The position numbers and the translations under genes were made by a program. From Mauremys mutica (lineage: Eukaryota > Chordata > Testudines > Geoemydidae), in the NCBI RefSeq assembly GCF_020497125.1, contig NC_059075.1, positions 108,973,222 to 109,037,221 of the forward strand: DNA of 64,000 bases, written 5' to 3'. This document shows positions 46,206 through 57,837 of this stretch, in pieces (position 1 is the first letter of the stretch; every line of letters begins with the position of its first letter). The notes below the pieces were generated by a model that saw nothing but the letters and a program-made list of their open reading frames with translations, did not search any database and was not told where the DNA came from.

Positions 46206-48592
46206 CAACAAAAGCAGCAGATGTATTGTCTGTCTACTTGCAATTTTTTTAAATGAAACCTACTCTTGTGTTTAAATATTCCTTTAAATTATAGGAGGCT
46301 TGCCTTTGGAGAGCTGTGCACAGTGCCTCTTTTTCATCCTGTGCATACTTACAGCCTGCAAAATTTACCCAAAAATTACTAGCCCCCGTACAAAGCCTGC
46401 TAATTTTTGCTGAAGATATAACAAATTAAAAATACCATTAGAACAGTGATAAACTCATCTCAGCATAGCTGACCTGAAGTTACACACGTCTCTTAGCATG
46501 GAGTTCAATAGGATTTCCAGGCAACAGATAAAAAACTCTGATATATATAAATGTCATTTTGAAATATGTTAATTTTAAATGTTTTCCCCAAACATAGATG
46601 AACTCTGGACAGTTATTTTTATCCAATTATTGAAAGAAAATTAGAGATACAGTTCCATTTAGCACAAGATGGAGATGTTGGGGGGGGGAGAAGGGGGAAG
46701 CAAAAATAATTATGCAGAAACATTGTAAGCACACTGAACTCCGTTTACCCATATCATATCATATTCTTCAAATATTGGTAAAGCTCCATGCACAAGAAAG
46801 CAGGAGGTTAGTATAGACTGTTCATCAAAGCCTTCTTTTTTTTTTAGTCGCCTTGAATAATTAAAAGGTAATAGAGGAAGTAATACTAATCTATCTAGCC
46901 CACCTTTCTTTATTCTGTTCCCATTAGTAATTGACCTGGGCCATCTGAACTCTTAATCCTTGCTCTGAGCTTTGTTTTATTACTTTTAAGAGACAGTTTT
47001 CTCTCTGTGTAAATATTTTCATCATGTGAATAGACACCCAAATGTGATTCAGAACCTGAGTTAGCAGTGGGAGTGGTCTGTGGTATGTCTGCTTTTCCTC
47101 TGACAGCTTAGATCTTGTGCAGACAATATTCAGAGATGACTGACTTCATTTATCATGTAGCATCTCTGCCCATGCCTTTGCTTTTCCTTTTAAGTCTCTG
47201 CTGAAATCTAGTCATCCTGGATAGTTGCCTTGTGTCACAGATATGTTATGATGTAAATTGGGTCTTTCCTGAATTAAGTAATCTAACGGCCCCTGTTATT
47301 GTACATAATATGCATGGTCCTTTACATCCACCTACATATTTCATCTCTTGGAGAGTCTATAAAAATAAGCTACTTTAGACTCTTCTTTCTGGCTAGCGTC
47401 CCCCCCCCCTTTTTTTTTTCCTTGTGGTAAGTTATGTAAGGCAATTTGCAAACAAAAGAATATAAATGTGTGTCTGGTCTCTATCAAGCTACCATAACTT
47501 GCCTTGATGTTTGATAAATGAATAAATTTTTTTTCCAAAGACTGATTTGTCTTGGCGTCGGAGTCTCATAGTTGTGCAGTATACTTTGTATGTTATGCAC
47601 CAAAAAATATTTAGGAATTCAGAAACAAAGCTCCCACTCCTTTAGCCTTCTCTCCTCCAAATGGTACTGGGGAGGTTAAAAAGGAAACACAAAGGCATAG
47701 TCCTAACATTGTACTCAGTTTTTTGTTAGTATGCATACTGGACTCTTCTATTGTGCTTTCTTTTTGTCATTGAATGCCTCCCCCCCCCCCCAACCTTTTC
47801 ATGTTGCTCAGTTAGTTTTCAGGTAAGTGCTGGGGGAAGCAAAGTGGTATATCTATTGGCCTTTTAACCAGGTTAACAAACTCTCTATTTAAAAGCTATC
47901 CCAACTGGTTTTTAATGAGGTTTGAAGTGTGCAGTGGAGATAGCCCAAACAGTGTCTTAAAAAAATGTTGTTGTTTTTTCTAGCCTAGGTTAAAATACTA
48001 TTTTAACAGTTTGGCCCAGACTACAATGTTAACTGTATTAGCTATAAATGTGTTTAAATAGTGTTCCCTAACATGCTTAAATGTAGATTGGGGGCCATTT
48101 AGAACTGTCTAGATTATTTTTGTCTTGTTCTTTTTCTAACTTCCATTGTGCTAAAATAGTTTAAAGGAGAAAAACGTGACATGTCTACAGTTGGAGTTCA
48201 GTGTCTTACCTTTTAAAGTGAAACATAATTGCTTTTTAATCAAAATCACTATAGGCTTCCTCATTTCATCATTGCAAAGAGATAGGAAGGAAGTGACCTG
48301 GGACTGAATCCTCTCTGACATTAGAGATTAGGCAAGATTTATTTTATTTGCCATTGCATGATAAGGAAGAAGTATATAGGGGACTCTGTGGGTGGCTCTT
48401 TTCCTAATTTGATGTGTGAATCAAGTGCTAGCAAAAATGAGCTATTTCTGACCATTCCAGGAGACTGAAGTCTTCCACTTATGCGCAGAATGGATACAGT
48501 CTAGGCAGCAGCAGTGCAGGCTTCCCCATACTGCTGATGGGGAGACCACTACTTGAGGGGAAAGGGTAGCTAGTTCTCTAGATGGACTCAGA
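46206..48592. other. No gene recognised
   Basis: AT-rich with G- and C-homopolymer runs (46680, 47400, 47780). No supported frame. Confidence 0.5.
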
Positions 48593-49463
48593 ACATAAGA
48601 ATGGCCATACTGGGTCAGACCAAAGGTCATTCTAGCCCAGTATCCTGTCTTTCAACAGTAGCCAATTGCCAGGTGCCCCAGAGGGAATGAACAGAACAGG
48701 TAATCATCAAGTGATCCACCCCCTGTTGCTCATTCCCAGCTTCTGGCAAACAGAGTCTAGGAACACCATCCCTGCCCATCCTAATAGCCATTGATGGACC
48801 TATCCATGGATTTATCTAGTTCTTTTTTTAACCCTGTTATAGTCTTGTTCTTCACAACAAACTCTGGCAAAGAGTTCCACAGGTTGACTGTGTGTTGTGT
48901 GAAAAAATGCTTCCTTTGTCACCTGCTGTCTATTTCATTGGGTGAGCCCTAGTTCTTGTGTTATGAGAAGGAGTAAATGACACTTCCTTAATTACTTTCT
49001 CCACACCAGTCATTATTTTATAGACCTCTATCATATCTCTTCCCTCCCCCCCACCACCACCATTTGTCTCTTTTCCAAGCTGGAAAGTCCCAGTCTTATT
49101 AATCTCTCCTCATATGGCAGCCATTCCATACTCCTAATCATTTTTGTTGCCCTTTTCTGATTTCCAATACATCTTTTTTGAGATGGGGCGACCACATCTG
49201 TACTCAATATTCAAGATGTGGGTGTACCATGGATTTATATAGAGGCAATATATTTTCTGTCTTATTATCTATCCCTTTCTTAATGATTCCCTACATTCTG
49301 CTCATTTTTTTGACTGCCGCTGCACATTGAGCGGATGCTTTCAGAGAACTATCCACAATGACTCCCAAGATCTCTCTTGAGTGGTAACAGCTAATTTAGA
49401 CCCCATCATTTAATATGTATAGTTGGGGTTCTGTTTTCCAATATGCATTACTTTGCATTTATC
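48593..49463 (-). mobile_element. CR1 LINE 3' part, antisense, about 870 bp
   Basis: In reverse it contains the ORF2 C-terminus and 3' end. Landmarks on the + strand are CATACTGGGTCAGACCAAAG, GAGTTCCACAGGTTGACTG, CTTTTCCAAGCTGGAAAGTC, GGGGCGACCACATCTGTAC and TGACTGCCGCTGCACATTG. The minus strand translates in pieces to the LFSLEKR-like motif also seen at 24383-24742, but indels break the frame. The tail and ORF differ from 24382-24824, so this is a different CR1 subfamily. Confidence 0.88.
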
Positions 49464-49611
49464 AGTCCTTACTTTCTTTGCTCTTGTGGCCAACAAAATT
49501 GCTTTTAGTACTGGTAATAAGAGTGGGTTTTTCGATGGTAGTTTTTCTGCTTGGAACTGGACTGCTACTAGCCGTCAGATGCTGGGTTTTTTTTCCTGTC
49601 AAAGAATGCTA

Positions 49612-49706
49612 GTAAGTTTATCTACCTGTTGGGCTGGATTTGAAGTGGTGATCTAGAGAGAGGCTCTACATCCTGTTACCAGCCCACTGAGCCATGCAGT
49701 CCTCCA
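49612..49706 (-). mobile_element. tRNA-derived SINE-like fragment
   Basis: The minus strand reads GGACTGCATGGCTCAGTGGG, with an A-box TGGCTCAGTGG at 49684-49694. A B-box-like CTTCAAATCC lies at 49635-49644. Spacing is about 40 bp. It differs from the turtle SINE at 20601 and may be an older family. The 3' body is uncertain. Confidence 0.5.
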
Positions 49707-52068
49707 TTTCACTTGAATAAGTGGAAGGATATTCCAACTGTAGTTGCTGTAGAAATGTCATGACCCGCATGTATTTACAGAAGTGCTTATGTTTGTGTAC
49801 CATCTTGTGGAGTTAGCTTAATGGAGTGGAGTCAGTGTTTCTTCATAGGCACTTACAGTGTTGTGCAGGTATTTTGGTTACATATTGTGTGTCCTGCAAA
49901 GTGGTAGCCAGAGGGGGTAGAACCACTAAATTTTTTTTGCTTGTGTATTGAAATAACCCGTACTGTATTTTCCCCCTACTAGTTGTGTGTGTGTTTAAAA
50001 AAAAACCCCACAAAAAACCTTTTTTTTTTTTTTAAACCTTTCTTTCCCCAGCTCTGGTGATAGAGATATTGATCTTTTTCTAAAGATCAATCCTAGAGGC
50101 ATTTTGGGACTCTCTGGGCCTAGTCTTTGGGAATAATAAACAGTTCATTGTAATCTTAAACCCTGAAACTGTTCTGCTATCCTCTGTCTCTTTACTCCTT
50201 GCTGTGTGTCTGTGTCATAGGAGTTGCTTTACATTTTAATTACTGGTTAATTCTGCCTAGACCGTGTTCTCTGCTCCTGTGCATACAAGTGGTGAACATG
50301 CAGCATGAACCTTTTTGAGAATTCCCTGGAAATCTTTGATTTCCCCTTTTATCTCCCATATTTTTAATAACCCATCCTTTTACTGCATATGTGCTTTCCT
50401 TTGATGGGGGAGAATGCCTTTATCTCAGAGATTTTAAATATGTATCCAGCATTCTGTGTGAACTGAAAGTCCATCTGTGCCATGTTTTCTCATTCTGTGT
50501 AAACACTCCCAAACCCCTTAACCAAAAGAGTATATAGGCCACAAAAGTAGTACTGTTTTTTTTCTTGCCAGAGCAGTTTCTCTTGTTTAACTAACATTTT
50601 ATAACGCTGCTCCTCCAGGGCCAGCTGATGTTTGGAAATATCTTACTAAAACTGAGCTCTTATTGGTTGACACTCTGTCTTTGAGAGAGATAGGGCAGGA
50701 TTTACCTGCCCACCAGTCAAACATCGGTTTGCACTAATGTAGCAAAGTCACGGAAAATAATTAGCAGGTCAGAAATTATTCTGTTGAATAACTAGGAGAA
50801 ACAACTTTCTAGTCATGTTTGTATCCCCTACATTATCAGGCAGATCAGAACTTCAGACTTCTGTATCCTAAGGTATAGAAAATGAGCCTTTACTTTAATA
50901 TGTCTTTACTATGGTGCTATATCATTTTATTTAATATAAGTGTATCTCACCCCAATATCTGTTTTAATAGTTGAACAGAAATCTAGTTGGCTTTGTTAAA
51001 GTACTTCAGTTTGCTCTGGCTCTTATTTTAGTAAACAAAATTTAAATTTATATTTAGTCTGTTGATGACTTCAGAGTATCTGCATTCTGGTTCCGCCACT
51101 TTTGGGCTACTAGTTCCAGTGCAGGTTTTGCTGCTGCATTACTTACATCTTGGAAACGTAGATTTAAGTTTGGAGTCATCTGAAAACAATATTGCAACAT
51201 CGAGTTGATCTGAAACACCTGTCTGAGGCCCATCAATATAAATGAGAGTTGGGTGTTCTTACTACTGACCAAAGTTAACAAAAAATGCACATTTCTGAGC
51301 AAAATAATCTGCATCATGAACAGGGAGAATGAATAGTTGTACATTTCTCACAAAGTAGCTGATGCAATGAATAAGCAGACTTGGCTTTCTTCTCTGAAGG
51401 CAGAAATTCAAATACCACTCAGATCAAATTTGAAGAAGGGTTTTGGTGGCTCCATCCACTTTCTAGTGGTCACTTATCCATATCACTAATCAGCCTGATT
51501 CAGTCTGTGCTCAAGAGTATCTAAAACTAACATAACAGTGTATACTTCGGGTCAGAACTGGCATTTATTGGCAATGCTGAGGTGAGGAAGCTTGCAATAG
51601 ACGGAACTATACAGTGAAGGACCAATAATGAAAACCCATTTCTCAGTTTTAAGTGTGGAGTTATCACCTATGTTTTTCTTCCTTTATCTTTCTGTAGAAC
51701 TGCTACTGTTATTTAGTGGCACAGACCTTATAAGGTCTGGAAACCAACATTAACATATGATTGATTTTTTATTTTTAATCAGAGCCGTAAGGTCGTTTGT
51801 CTTAGTTGTGTGCCTTTTAATATAATCATGTTGTTGACATTTGATTAAATGAGTGAACTTTAACCTTGTAAAGCTACCTCAACGAGCTTATTGAAATTAA
51901 AGGTCTTCTTTAATTGCTAACAATTTGGTAAATATCTATAAAATTCTATTAATTACTATTCTTTTCAGTCTCCCCTAGTTTTTAACTTTACAGAATATTC
52001 TGGGGGTCATGTCTAATTGGGATTGTAAATCCCTACTCTCTCTCAAACCAGTTAACACTCACCAGTTC
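49707..52068. other. No gene recognised
   Basis: AT-rich with (T)n/(A)n runs near 49930-50035. A 96-codon minus frame (51054-51344) has no recognisable features. Confidence 0.45.
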
Positions 52069-52073
52069 ATGTA

Positions 52074-52146
52074 TGTGACAGAATCTGCGGGGTACAACCT
52101 GGAACTGTGGGACCACTGTGCCTCCTTAACTCTCCATCCTGGGTCG
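52074..52146 (-). mobile_element. Older solo LTR, copy C, part 1 (split by the provirus)
   Basis: Starts on the + strand with TGTGACAGAATCTGCGGGG. It continues at 58449 after the inserted provirus. ATGTA (52069-52073) and GTGTA (59465-59469) form a 4-of-5 duplication around the whole element. Confidence 0.65.
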
Positions 52147-52530
52147 TGTCAAAGTTAGACTCAGGACTCACAGTTTGTCAGACCACTCTGTTTTATTAGC
52201 ACAGCGCTTCTGCTAATAACACCCAGATAATGTGAGCCCCATGCAAGACACAAACTATCTTATTTATACAGATAAAAGGATGAGAACTTAACAAGATAAC
52301 AAAGGGAGCAGAATCAGATTAAGTTTACCTGGGTTAGGCATGCATATTTTATTCCCTTACTAACTACTACCCATCTTCTGTTAATGTTTTGCCATTAGCA
52401 CCATTGTTTATGCCTAATGTTTCTTTTCCTGGCACCTGTATTTCAACATTTCTTATTTCTGCTTAAAGGTACATACAACATTTCTTTAATCCATTCTTAT
52501 TTTTACAATATAATTTATTCTACTTTCACA
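52147..52530 (-). repeat. 3' LTR of the provirus
   Basis: Minus strand TGTGAAAGTAGAATAAATTA to CTAACTTTGACA, 384 bp. TATA-like TGTATAAATA lies at 52261-52270, and AATAAA within GCTAATAAAACAG near 52188-52200. It matches 58061-58444 at every base I compared. Confidence 0.95.
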
Positions 52531-52545
52531 ATCCCTCCTTTTGGT
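52531..52545 (-). promoter_or_regulatory. Polypurine tract (plus-strand primer site)
   Basis: Minus strand ACCAAAAGGAGGGAT directly abuts the 3' LTR TG, as required for a retroviral PPT. Confidence 0.85.
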
Positions 52546-52579
52546 CAAGCTTACGCCATGACCAAAATTTTACTGGGTT

Positions 52580-52768
52580 TTACATATTAACCGTTTTTTT
52601 ATCTCTTTGTTCATTAGCAATATTTAAAATTATTGTATTAGCACTCTGTTCTGGGGCAGTTACCTGAGTAGCATGCCTTACACAATTTTGGGTACAACAG
52701 GAGACTAACTGAAAACATACAAAAATTATTAGGATTTCAAACAGGATAGTTAGGGCTTCCTGAAACAA
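52580..52768 (-). pseudogene. env fragment: transmembrane anchor and cytoplasmic tail
   Basis: A 62-codon frame holds a strongly hydrophobic stretch (ILFEILIIFVCFQLV) followed by SCC and a charged tail, ending about 35 bp before the polypurine tract. Position and profile fit the membrane anchor of a retroviral envelope TM subunit, with the SCC cysteines as possible lipid-attachment sites. The preceding envelope sequence (about 52770-52880) reads in a different frame, so the anchor is separated from the ectodomain by at least one frameshift. The anchor alone is not a functional envelope. Its ATG is probably an internal methionine, not a real start. Confidence 0.6.
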
Positions 52769-52867
52769 CCAGTTTCCTATACCACAGAATACTTAGCCAC
52801 TTCCATAAAGAACTTGGCTTTTTATGGGGAATATATGCGATTTGTTCTAAGTGGCTAGCGTGATCTA

Positions 52868-53389
52868 TTACCTTATTGGTATCGTCAGGTATAAACACAC
52901 AACATTAAAAAAAAAAAAAAAACAATGAGAGCACAGGTCCCTCCTTTGGCCGCCAGCACTATGTACAATGCCTGACGTTTTTGGAGGGCCACCTGTCGGA
53001 CCGCCCCTGTTTCTTTGGCCAGGGCTCTTAAAACTTTCTCCAGTTTTATTTGCCATTATTTTAACTACTTCTTTTAACCTCAGGAGCCTTTTTGCCCAGT
53101 GTATTACTCCCCCAAGTGGGTTAAAGGAACTGCCAATAGTCTCTTCCCAGGTGTCATTACTGTTCCATATTGTATTAAACGGACGAGGTCCTCCAGTGAG
53201 GTCTGGGGAATTGAGTGGGATAGCCAGGACAGGAACATCAGTTTGACAGTGGGCTGGGATGTGGCTGCAGACCCAGCATTTAGAAATATTAAGGGTCTGA
53301 GCTATCCACACTTGCTGCTGGATAAAAGAATTGTCATTGTGGACTCCCCCGACCTTCAGACACCAACAGCCGAGGAACAGGCACCACAT
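52868..53389 (-). pseudogene. Defective env: SU N-terminus fused to TM ectodomain by deletion
   Basis: The frame starts MWCLFLGCWCL and reaches a CWVC motif about 38 residues in, a CXXC motif of the type found in envelope surface subunits. After residue 90 or so the sequence is of a kind normally found far downstream in the TM subunit (helical, with LLRLKEVV). This indicates an internal deletion removing most of the surface subunit, the cleavage site and the fusion peptide region. Near 53030 the frame shifts: the expected continuation of the TM helix and its Gly-Gly-Thr-Cys region lies in another frame at about 52925-53040. A poly-A run on the minus strand (52905-52921) follows. The product cannot act as an entry protein. 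Assignment rests on motifs and on location between pol tail and anchor. Confidence 0.65.
52905..52921. repeat. Homopolymer A tract inside env remnant
   Basis: About 17 A on the + strand interrupt the env remnant. The tract may be an internal expansion or a relic of an insertion. Confidence 0.85.
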
Positions 53390-53506
53390 GTTGGAGGCAG
53401 GGCCCTTCTGGTTCTGACAACCTCAACTGAGGGAACTGTAGTCACAGTTTTATGTCCACCAGGCAGCAGGCGCTAGGCTCACTACTGCTTTTTCTTGGGC
53501 CTTGCT

Positions 53507-53650
53507 TTAGGTAGTCGTCTGCTTCTGGCAACCCTTACGAGAACGTAGATTGTAAGGTATTGCAGGCTGTTCCTCTACGTCATCTTCTGGAGTCAAAATT
53601 GACTCTGCGTGGTCCTGAGGTGATGATTGGTTCGCTGGGGTGGTGCATTC
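53507..53650 (-). pseudogene. pol C-terminal tail (end of integrase)
   Basis: A minus-strand frame of about 47 codons ends at 53507 and contains EDDVEEQPAIPYNLRSRKG. A terminal acidic segment followed by YNLR-R-K is a common ending of gammaretrovirus-like integrases, and the env start lies about 120 bp downstream, as expected. The frame is closed upstream by a stop near 53653. The integrase catalytic core (DD35E), reverse transcriptase and protease are not found upstream, so only this tail remains. It is short; confidence rests on position and the YNLR motif. Confidence 0.42.
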
Positions 53651-53659
53651 TTACACGGC

Positions 53660-56600
53660 AAAGCATGTATTCATGCTGCGGATGCCAGACAGTTTAACAG
53701 CAGTTTGGGTAGTAAGCAGTGCCTGATGATTCTTTGATACTCTTTAAGTCTTTTTGCTTCTTTTCTTGACTCTGGCTATAACAATGGCCTTCACACCTTA
53801 TCTTTTCCTGATGCATTCATTCCTCATTCACACAAACAGATTGAGAATACAAACAGTAGTATTTTATATTGAGCAAAAAGGCATTGCAAATTAAACCTTG
53901 CTAAGTTTTACAATTAACCAAGACAATTTACATTGAGACCCAGGCCTTCAATGTTTCTCTAATTTACTTAACATAGACACAATAGAGAATCCTGTCTCTT
54001 ACTACCTAAATCTTAAAACAAAGAGTTAGAGAGGGCCCAATTTGTAATGCATATGGGAAAACAGAATCTTATAGTCCCAGAGGGTCATTTCTTTCTGCTA
54101 TTCAAAAAGGGTGGCTGGTAGGATGAAATCAAATTATACATTATAAAGTCCAGCTCCTACATATCCCCCTTTTGACACTAAGATTATCAATCGCCAGTGT
54201 CACTTCTTATGTAGTAAAATACTGGGAGGTGATTTGGGCCTGTGGCTTTAGCTGTGCATACATTTGTTTTATTTACCAGCATATTTTAAACATTTTAATT
54301 AAACACATACAATTTAAAACCAAAAACAATTAGGGGTAGTAACATTAGTATGCCAGTAGTTGTGGGAGACCATCCAGATAATATGAATGATTCTGTTTCC
54401 CACATGGTTTTGTTACCTTTTTAAACAGATAATGGGTAACTGTTTGCCATTTAATGCCAAGACTGATAGAGAACTCAGCTAAATCAGTGCTTACAGTAAG
54501 CTGAGACTTTTTGGTTGTGGCACATAGTAAATGTGATTATTGGTAAACACAGTACTTACATTACATGTACATTTGTCTACTGGTGGGTTGCTAACACTTT
54601 TATTCTTTTAAAACACTTCTTTCCAAGAATTAACACACACATTGCCCGTTATACAATACTTTGGCCTAATTATTAATTTTATCCCACATACAGGATCCTA
54701 GTGAGGTGTCTTTACTACAGAGCTTTGGAGCAACAGGCATGGATAAGCATACCCACTTTTGAGGAGTTCACTTGGTACAACCTCTAGTGTCCAATAGTTT
54801 CCCTTCCTCCCCAGCCCACTGGCTTGAGGTTTGAGGTAGCCAGAAGGATCCCAGGTGCAATCTGTGGAGTGGGCTAACTTTTCATTTTTTTTGCTTCCAG
54901 AGCCTGTTGGTGTGCAATTTTAACAACAATTTCTTCACTTAACAAATTTTGTCTTACCGTACTGGAGACATACTGCATCCAGTTATATTGATAGGTATTA
55001 AACAATAATCTTTTCCTTTGATTTAACAGATGCATCAAAACCTTAATATTTTCTGATATTACCCAAAACATCTTATGTTCTAATTATCTGCATTTTAGTA
55101 CATTTCATAGCTATTGCAGTATGTTTTTTTTTTTTAACTTATTTGTTTTTGTAATAGGTTGTTCTGTAGCTGGTATTAGCTTTTTCTGATTTTCTGAAAG
55201 ACAAAAATAACATTTTTCTACCCCTTTCAGGGTGGCATTGATTGTTGCTTAAAATATTCCTTTCTTTTACAAATACCCTTGCTGATTGCAGGCAAAACAG
55301 AGGAATTACCCCCATATTTTCCTGTGGTTTTTTTTTTTGTTCTATAGGCAGGCCAGGTTTTAATGGGTTCTACTTTTTAAGAGTTATGGGGAAATTATTC
55401 CACTGTTGAGGAATACCACCTCATGAATTTAATAACTAAAGTTTTTCTTCTTATATAGCAGACCAAGTTTGTAATGTTTTTCCTGCTGTGTTAAGCTTTA
55501 AGTTTATTCACAGGTAATAGCTGAGAAGCATTATTACCATATTACCTTCAAGGTTTTTTCCAAAAATCATACACACTATACATTGTTACAGGGGTACTTA
55601 CTAACATGAAATTTATTTCAATGTTTAATATTAACAATAACATTTAGCATCAAATCTCTTAAAGGGATCTTGTTATACCATGTCTTTTATTTAGGCAATT
55701 TCTTTTGTGCTGGCAGTTTTTACCTTCCTTTATCAGTTAGGTAATTTGCATTAACACAGGCTTGGCTTGTGGATTCAAAGCCATTAGCAGAGCTCAGAGA
55801 CTTTGTCTTAAAAGGGACACAATTAACTTCCACCAGAGTTTTAATTTCTTTCCACTTTCAACTCCTGCTTACAAAACACACAGAGATCTGAAAAAGAAAA
55901 CAGTCTATTGCGGCTCTTTTTGGAACCCTAATAGGATTTTAATTCAGTAGCATATTTCATTTGTATTTCTTTTACCCCTTTTTACAATATACACTGCACA
56001 TGTCCTAGGGAAAAAGCACATTCCTTCTATATTACAACTTTTTTTTTAAACATTAGCCATATCAATTTTTACATACGATGTAACTGTTTCTTTTTTTCTT
56101 ACAGAGTTTTCATGTACCCTTATCAAAAGTGACAGTCTGATTACACAGAGCCATTTTAAGGCTCAGTGTTTTTAACATTGCTTCTTTTTGTTTTGTGCAC
56201 CTCACCTCTGCTGTTGCTTCAGAGGGGCACTGTTAAAATATTTTTTTTTAATTCTTTCACTACAGCTCTTATCTGCTATTGTTACCAAAAAAAACAACAA
56301 CCAAACAAACAAAAAGACTCCAGAATCTCTCCCTATTCTCCTGATTTTGACTGCCCTATTGCAGCCATGACTTGGTTTTTATTTAAAAAACATTTTAAAT
56401 TTTATAAAGAATCAAGTTACCCCTTAAGGGTTAAATGCTAAATCCCAAAGCCAAACAACACTAATTACCTGTGTCTTGCAAAAAGGTCTGTCAGTTTTGC
56501 AACTTTGAATTAAGACTCAAATGAATTTTTAGTGGCATTAAAAACAAAAACAAAACTAATTTATCTTACACCTACAAAACAGGAGTTTTACAAACCAGAT

Positions 56601-57090
56601 GTGCTGGTTTAGATTCTTAGAACTTTACATATTTTCACAGACAACTAGATACATACACATTTTCTTTTCCTTAACATTCCTTTGCACTGCTTTGTTTTTA
56701 CATAGCTCTATATATATTTGGATTATTTACAGGCATTCTTTTGGAAAAGGGCCCATTTTCCCTTCAGAATGGCTGCAAAGAAACCAAGAATTCTCTCTCT
56801 TTAACATGGTCCTTTTTAACATTTTCACAAAGTTTAACTGCTTAATTCTCTCCAGCCTTTGTAGAGTTAACTTTTCACTCTCTTTCCTTAAATCACTCGT
56901 TTATCTACCAAAATAACACCTTTATCACCTCAGATTTCACCATTTTAAGTATTGTTCCAGGGGTTCATGCCTGCACTTACTGCTTTTCTTACTCCTTACA
57001 CTATGCCCTTAGGGCTTCCAACCTGTTTTTCAGTTTTTTTTTTTATCTGTTGCTTGCCTGCTTTTCTGGGCCCGATCCTGCTTTTTGTCC
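53660..57090 (-). other. ORF-poor internal region of the provirus replacing gag-pol
   Basis: About 3.4 kb, AT-rich, rich in homopolymers. The longest minus-strand frame is only 65 codons (54874-55071). No reverse-transcriptase, protease, RNase H or integrase-core motif was seen. Its composition differs from the GC-balanced leader at 57460-58039. Part of it (around 54161-54900) resembles the env end, polypurine tract and LTR start of a different retrovirus. It may be captured or recombined sequence, with some possible role in packaging. Confidence 0.6.
54161..54174 (-). promoter_or_regulatory. Second, internal polypurine-tract/LTR-start-like junction
   Basis: The minus strand reads AAAAGGGGGA (54164-54173 region), then TATGTAGGAGCTGG. 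A purine run followed within two or three bases by a TG start is the layout of a PPT/LTR junction. A relic of a second retrovirus is plausible; no matching second LTR was found in the window. Confidence 0.4.
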
Positions 57091-57093
57091 TTT

Positions 57094-57217
57094 TTACAAT
57101 GAGATGGGAGTATTAAGGGGGTTGGATCGATCCGGGGTGGGTTTTCTGAGAACGGGGTAAAGGGGAGCGCTCGGTCTGGTGGTGGGAGAGGAGGCTTTTA
57201 ATAAAGCTTTCAACTTA
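57094..57217 (-). pseudogene. gag fragment: proline-rich linker-like segment
   Basis: Just after the gag start frame ends, another minus frame reads about 40 residues rich in Pro and Ser (with SSPTTRPSAPLYPVL), closing at a stop. Proline-rich p12-like linkers with a late-domain-like YP motif lie at this place in gamma-type gag. The frame differs from that of 57210-57455, so gag is frameshifted here. Capsid and nucleocapsid are not recognisable downstream. Confidence 0.4.
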
Positions 57218-57455
57218 TTATTTGAATATTAGAGCTACGATTTGCCTCTTCCCACCACTGAATGAAACAATTAACCTCTTCTTTAGCCAATTTAGTTTTA
57301 GGTTGGCCGAGTTTGTCCTTTAAGATGTCCACTCGGTCTTTGTTCCAAGATTTTAACAGTGGCCACTGAGTTTTGGGATCCCCCTGAGTTAGCCTAGACC
57401 ATTTTTCCAGAAATTTACAGGAGTCCGGACCCTTCTTACAGGAGTCTGGACCCAT
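57210..57455 (-). pseudogene. gag start: matrix-like fragment (81 codons)
   Basis: The frame opens with MG, the context for N-terminal myristoylation, and continues with a Trp- and Lys-rich helical stretch (FLEKWSRLTQGDPKTQWPL, LAKEEVNCFIQWWEE), resembling a matrix domain. It stops after 81 codons at TGA, where a proline-rich segment continues in a neighbouring frame. Full gag proteins of this class run to about 500 residues, so this is a truncated remnant. The ATG lies about 585 bp downstream of the primer-binding site, an unusually long leader. It may have been kept because the gag start region can contribute to RNA packaging; that is inference. Confidence 0.6.
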
Positions 57456-57833
57456 CCTAAATACATAAAATGAGCCGGCGTTCGTTTAGGGAACTGTCCC
57501 TACTTAGACGTCTGGTTACCCATACAGGAGGACTTCACACACCAATCGCACAAGAAGGAAATTCGGGTTTGTCAGAGCAATGCCCAGTGCAACACACAAA
57601 AGGAGCCCACAGGCTACTGCCTCAATTGCCCTTGCTTTCACACCCAGGGATTTACCCAAAGTGTGGTGCGGCTGCAATTGTGCAGATTCCACTCACTCAG
57701 ACCGCAGGGACAGGAACCCCTTGGTTGGCCGATCCCCGGACGGAGATGGCACCCAGACTCAAACACTCCACAGGAAGACGGATAGACACAGAGACAGAAC
57801 AGTCCTCAGTCCGGACAAAACACAGAAATAATT

Positions 57834-57837
57834 ACCT
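57834..57837 (-). promoter_or_regulatory. Candidate major splice donor in the leader
   Basis: The minus strand reads GGTCAG/GTAATT, with the junction between 57836 and 57835, about 200 bp downstream of the primer site. It is placed where retroviral env messages are normally spliced. No matching acceptor was established. Confidence 0.4.

Noticed and set aside
53099..53476. 125-codon + strand frame
   Set aside because: It is the antisense shadow of the env remnant on the minus strand.
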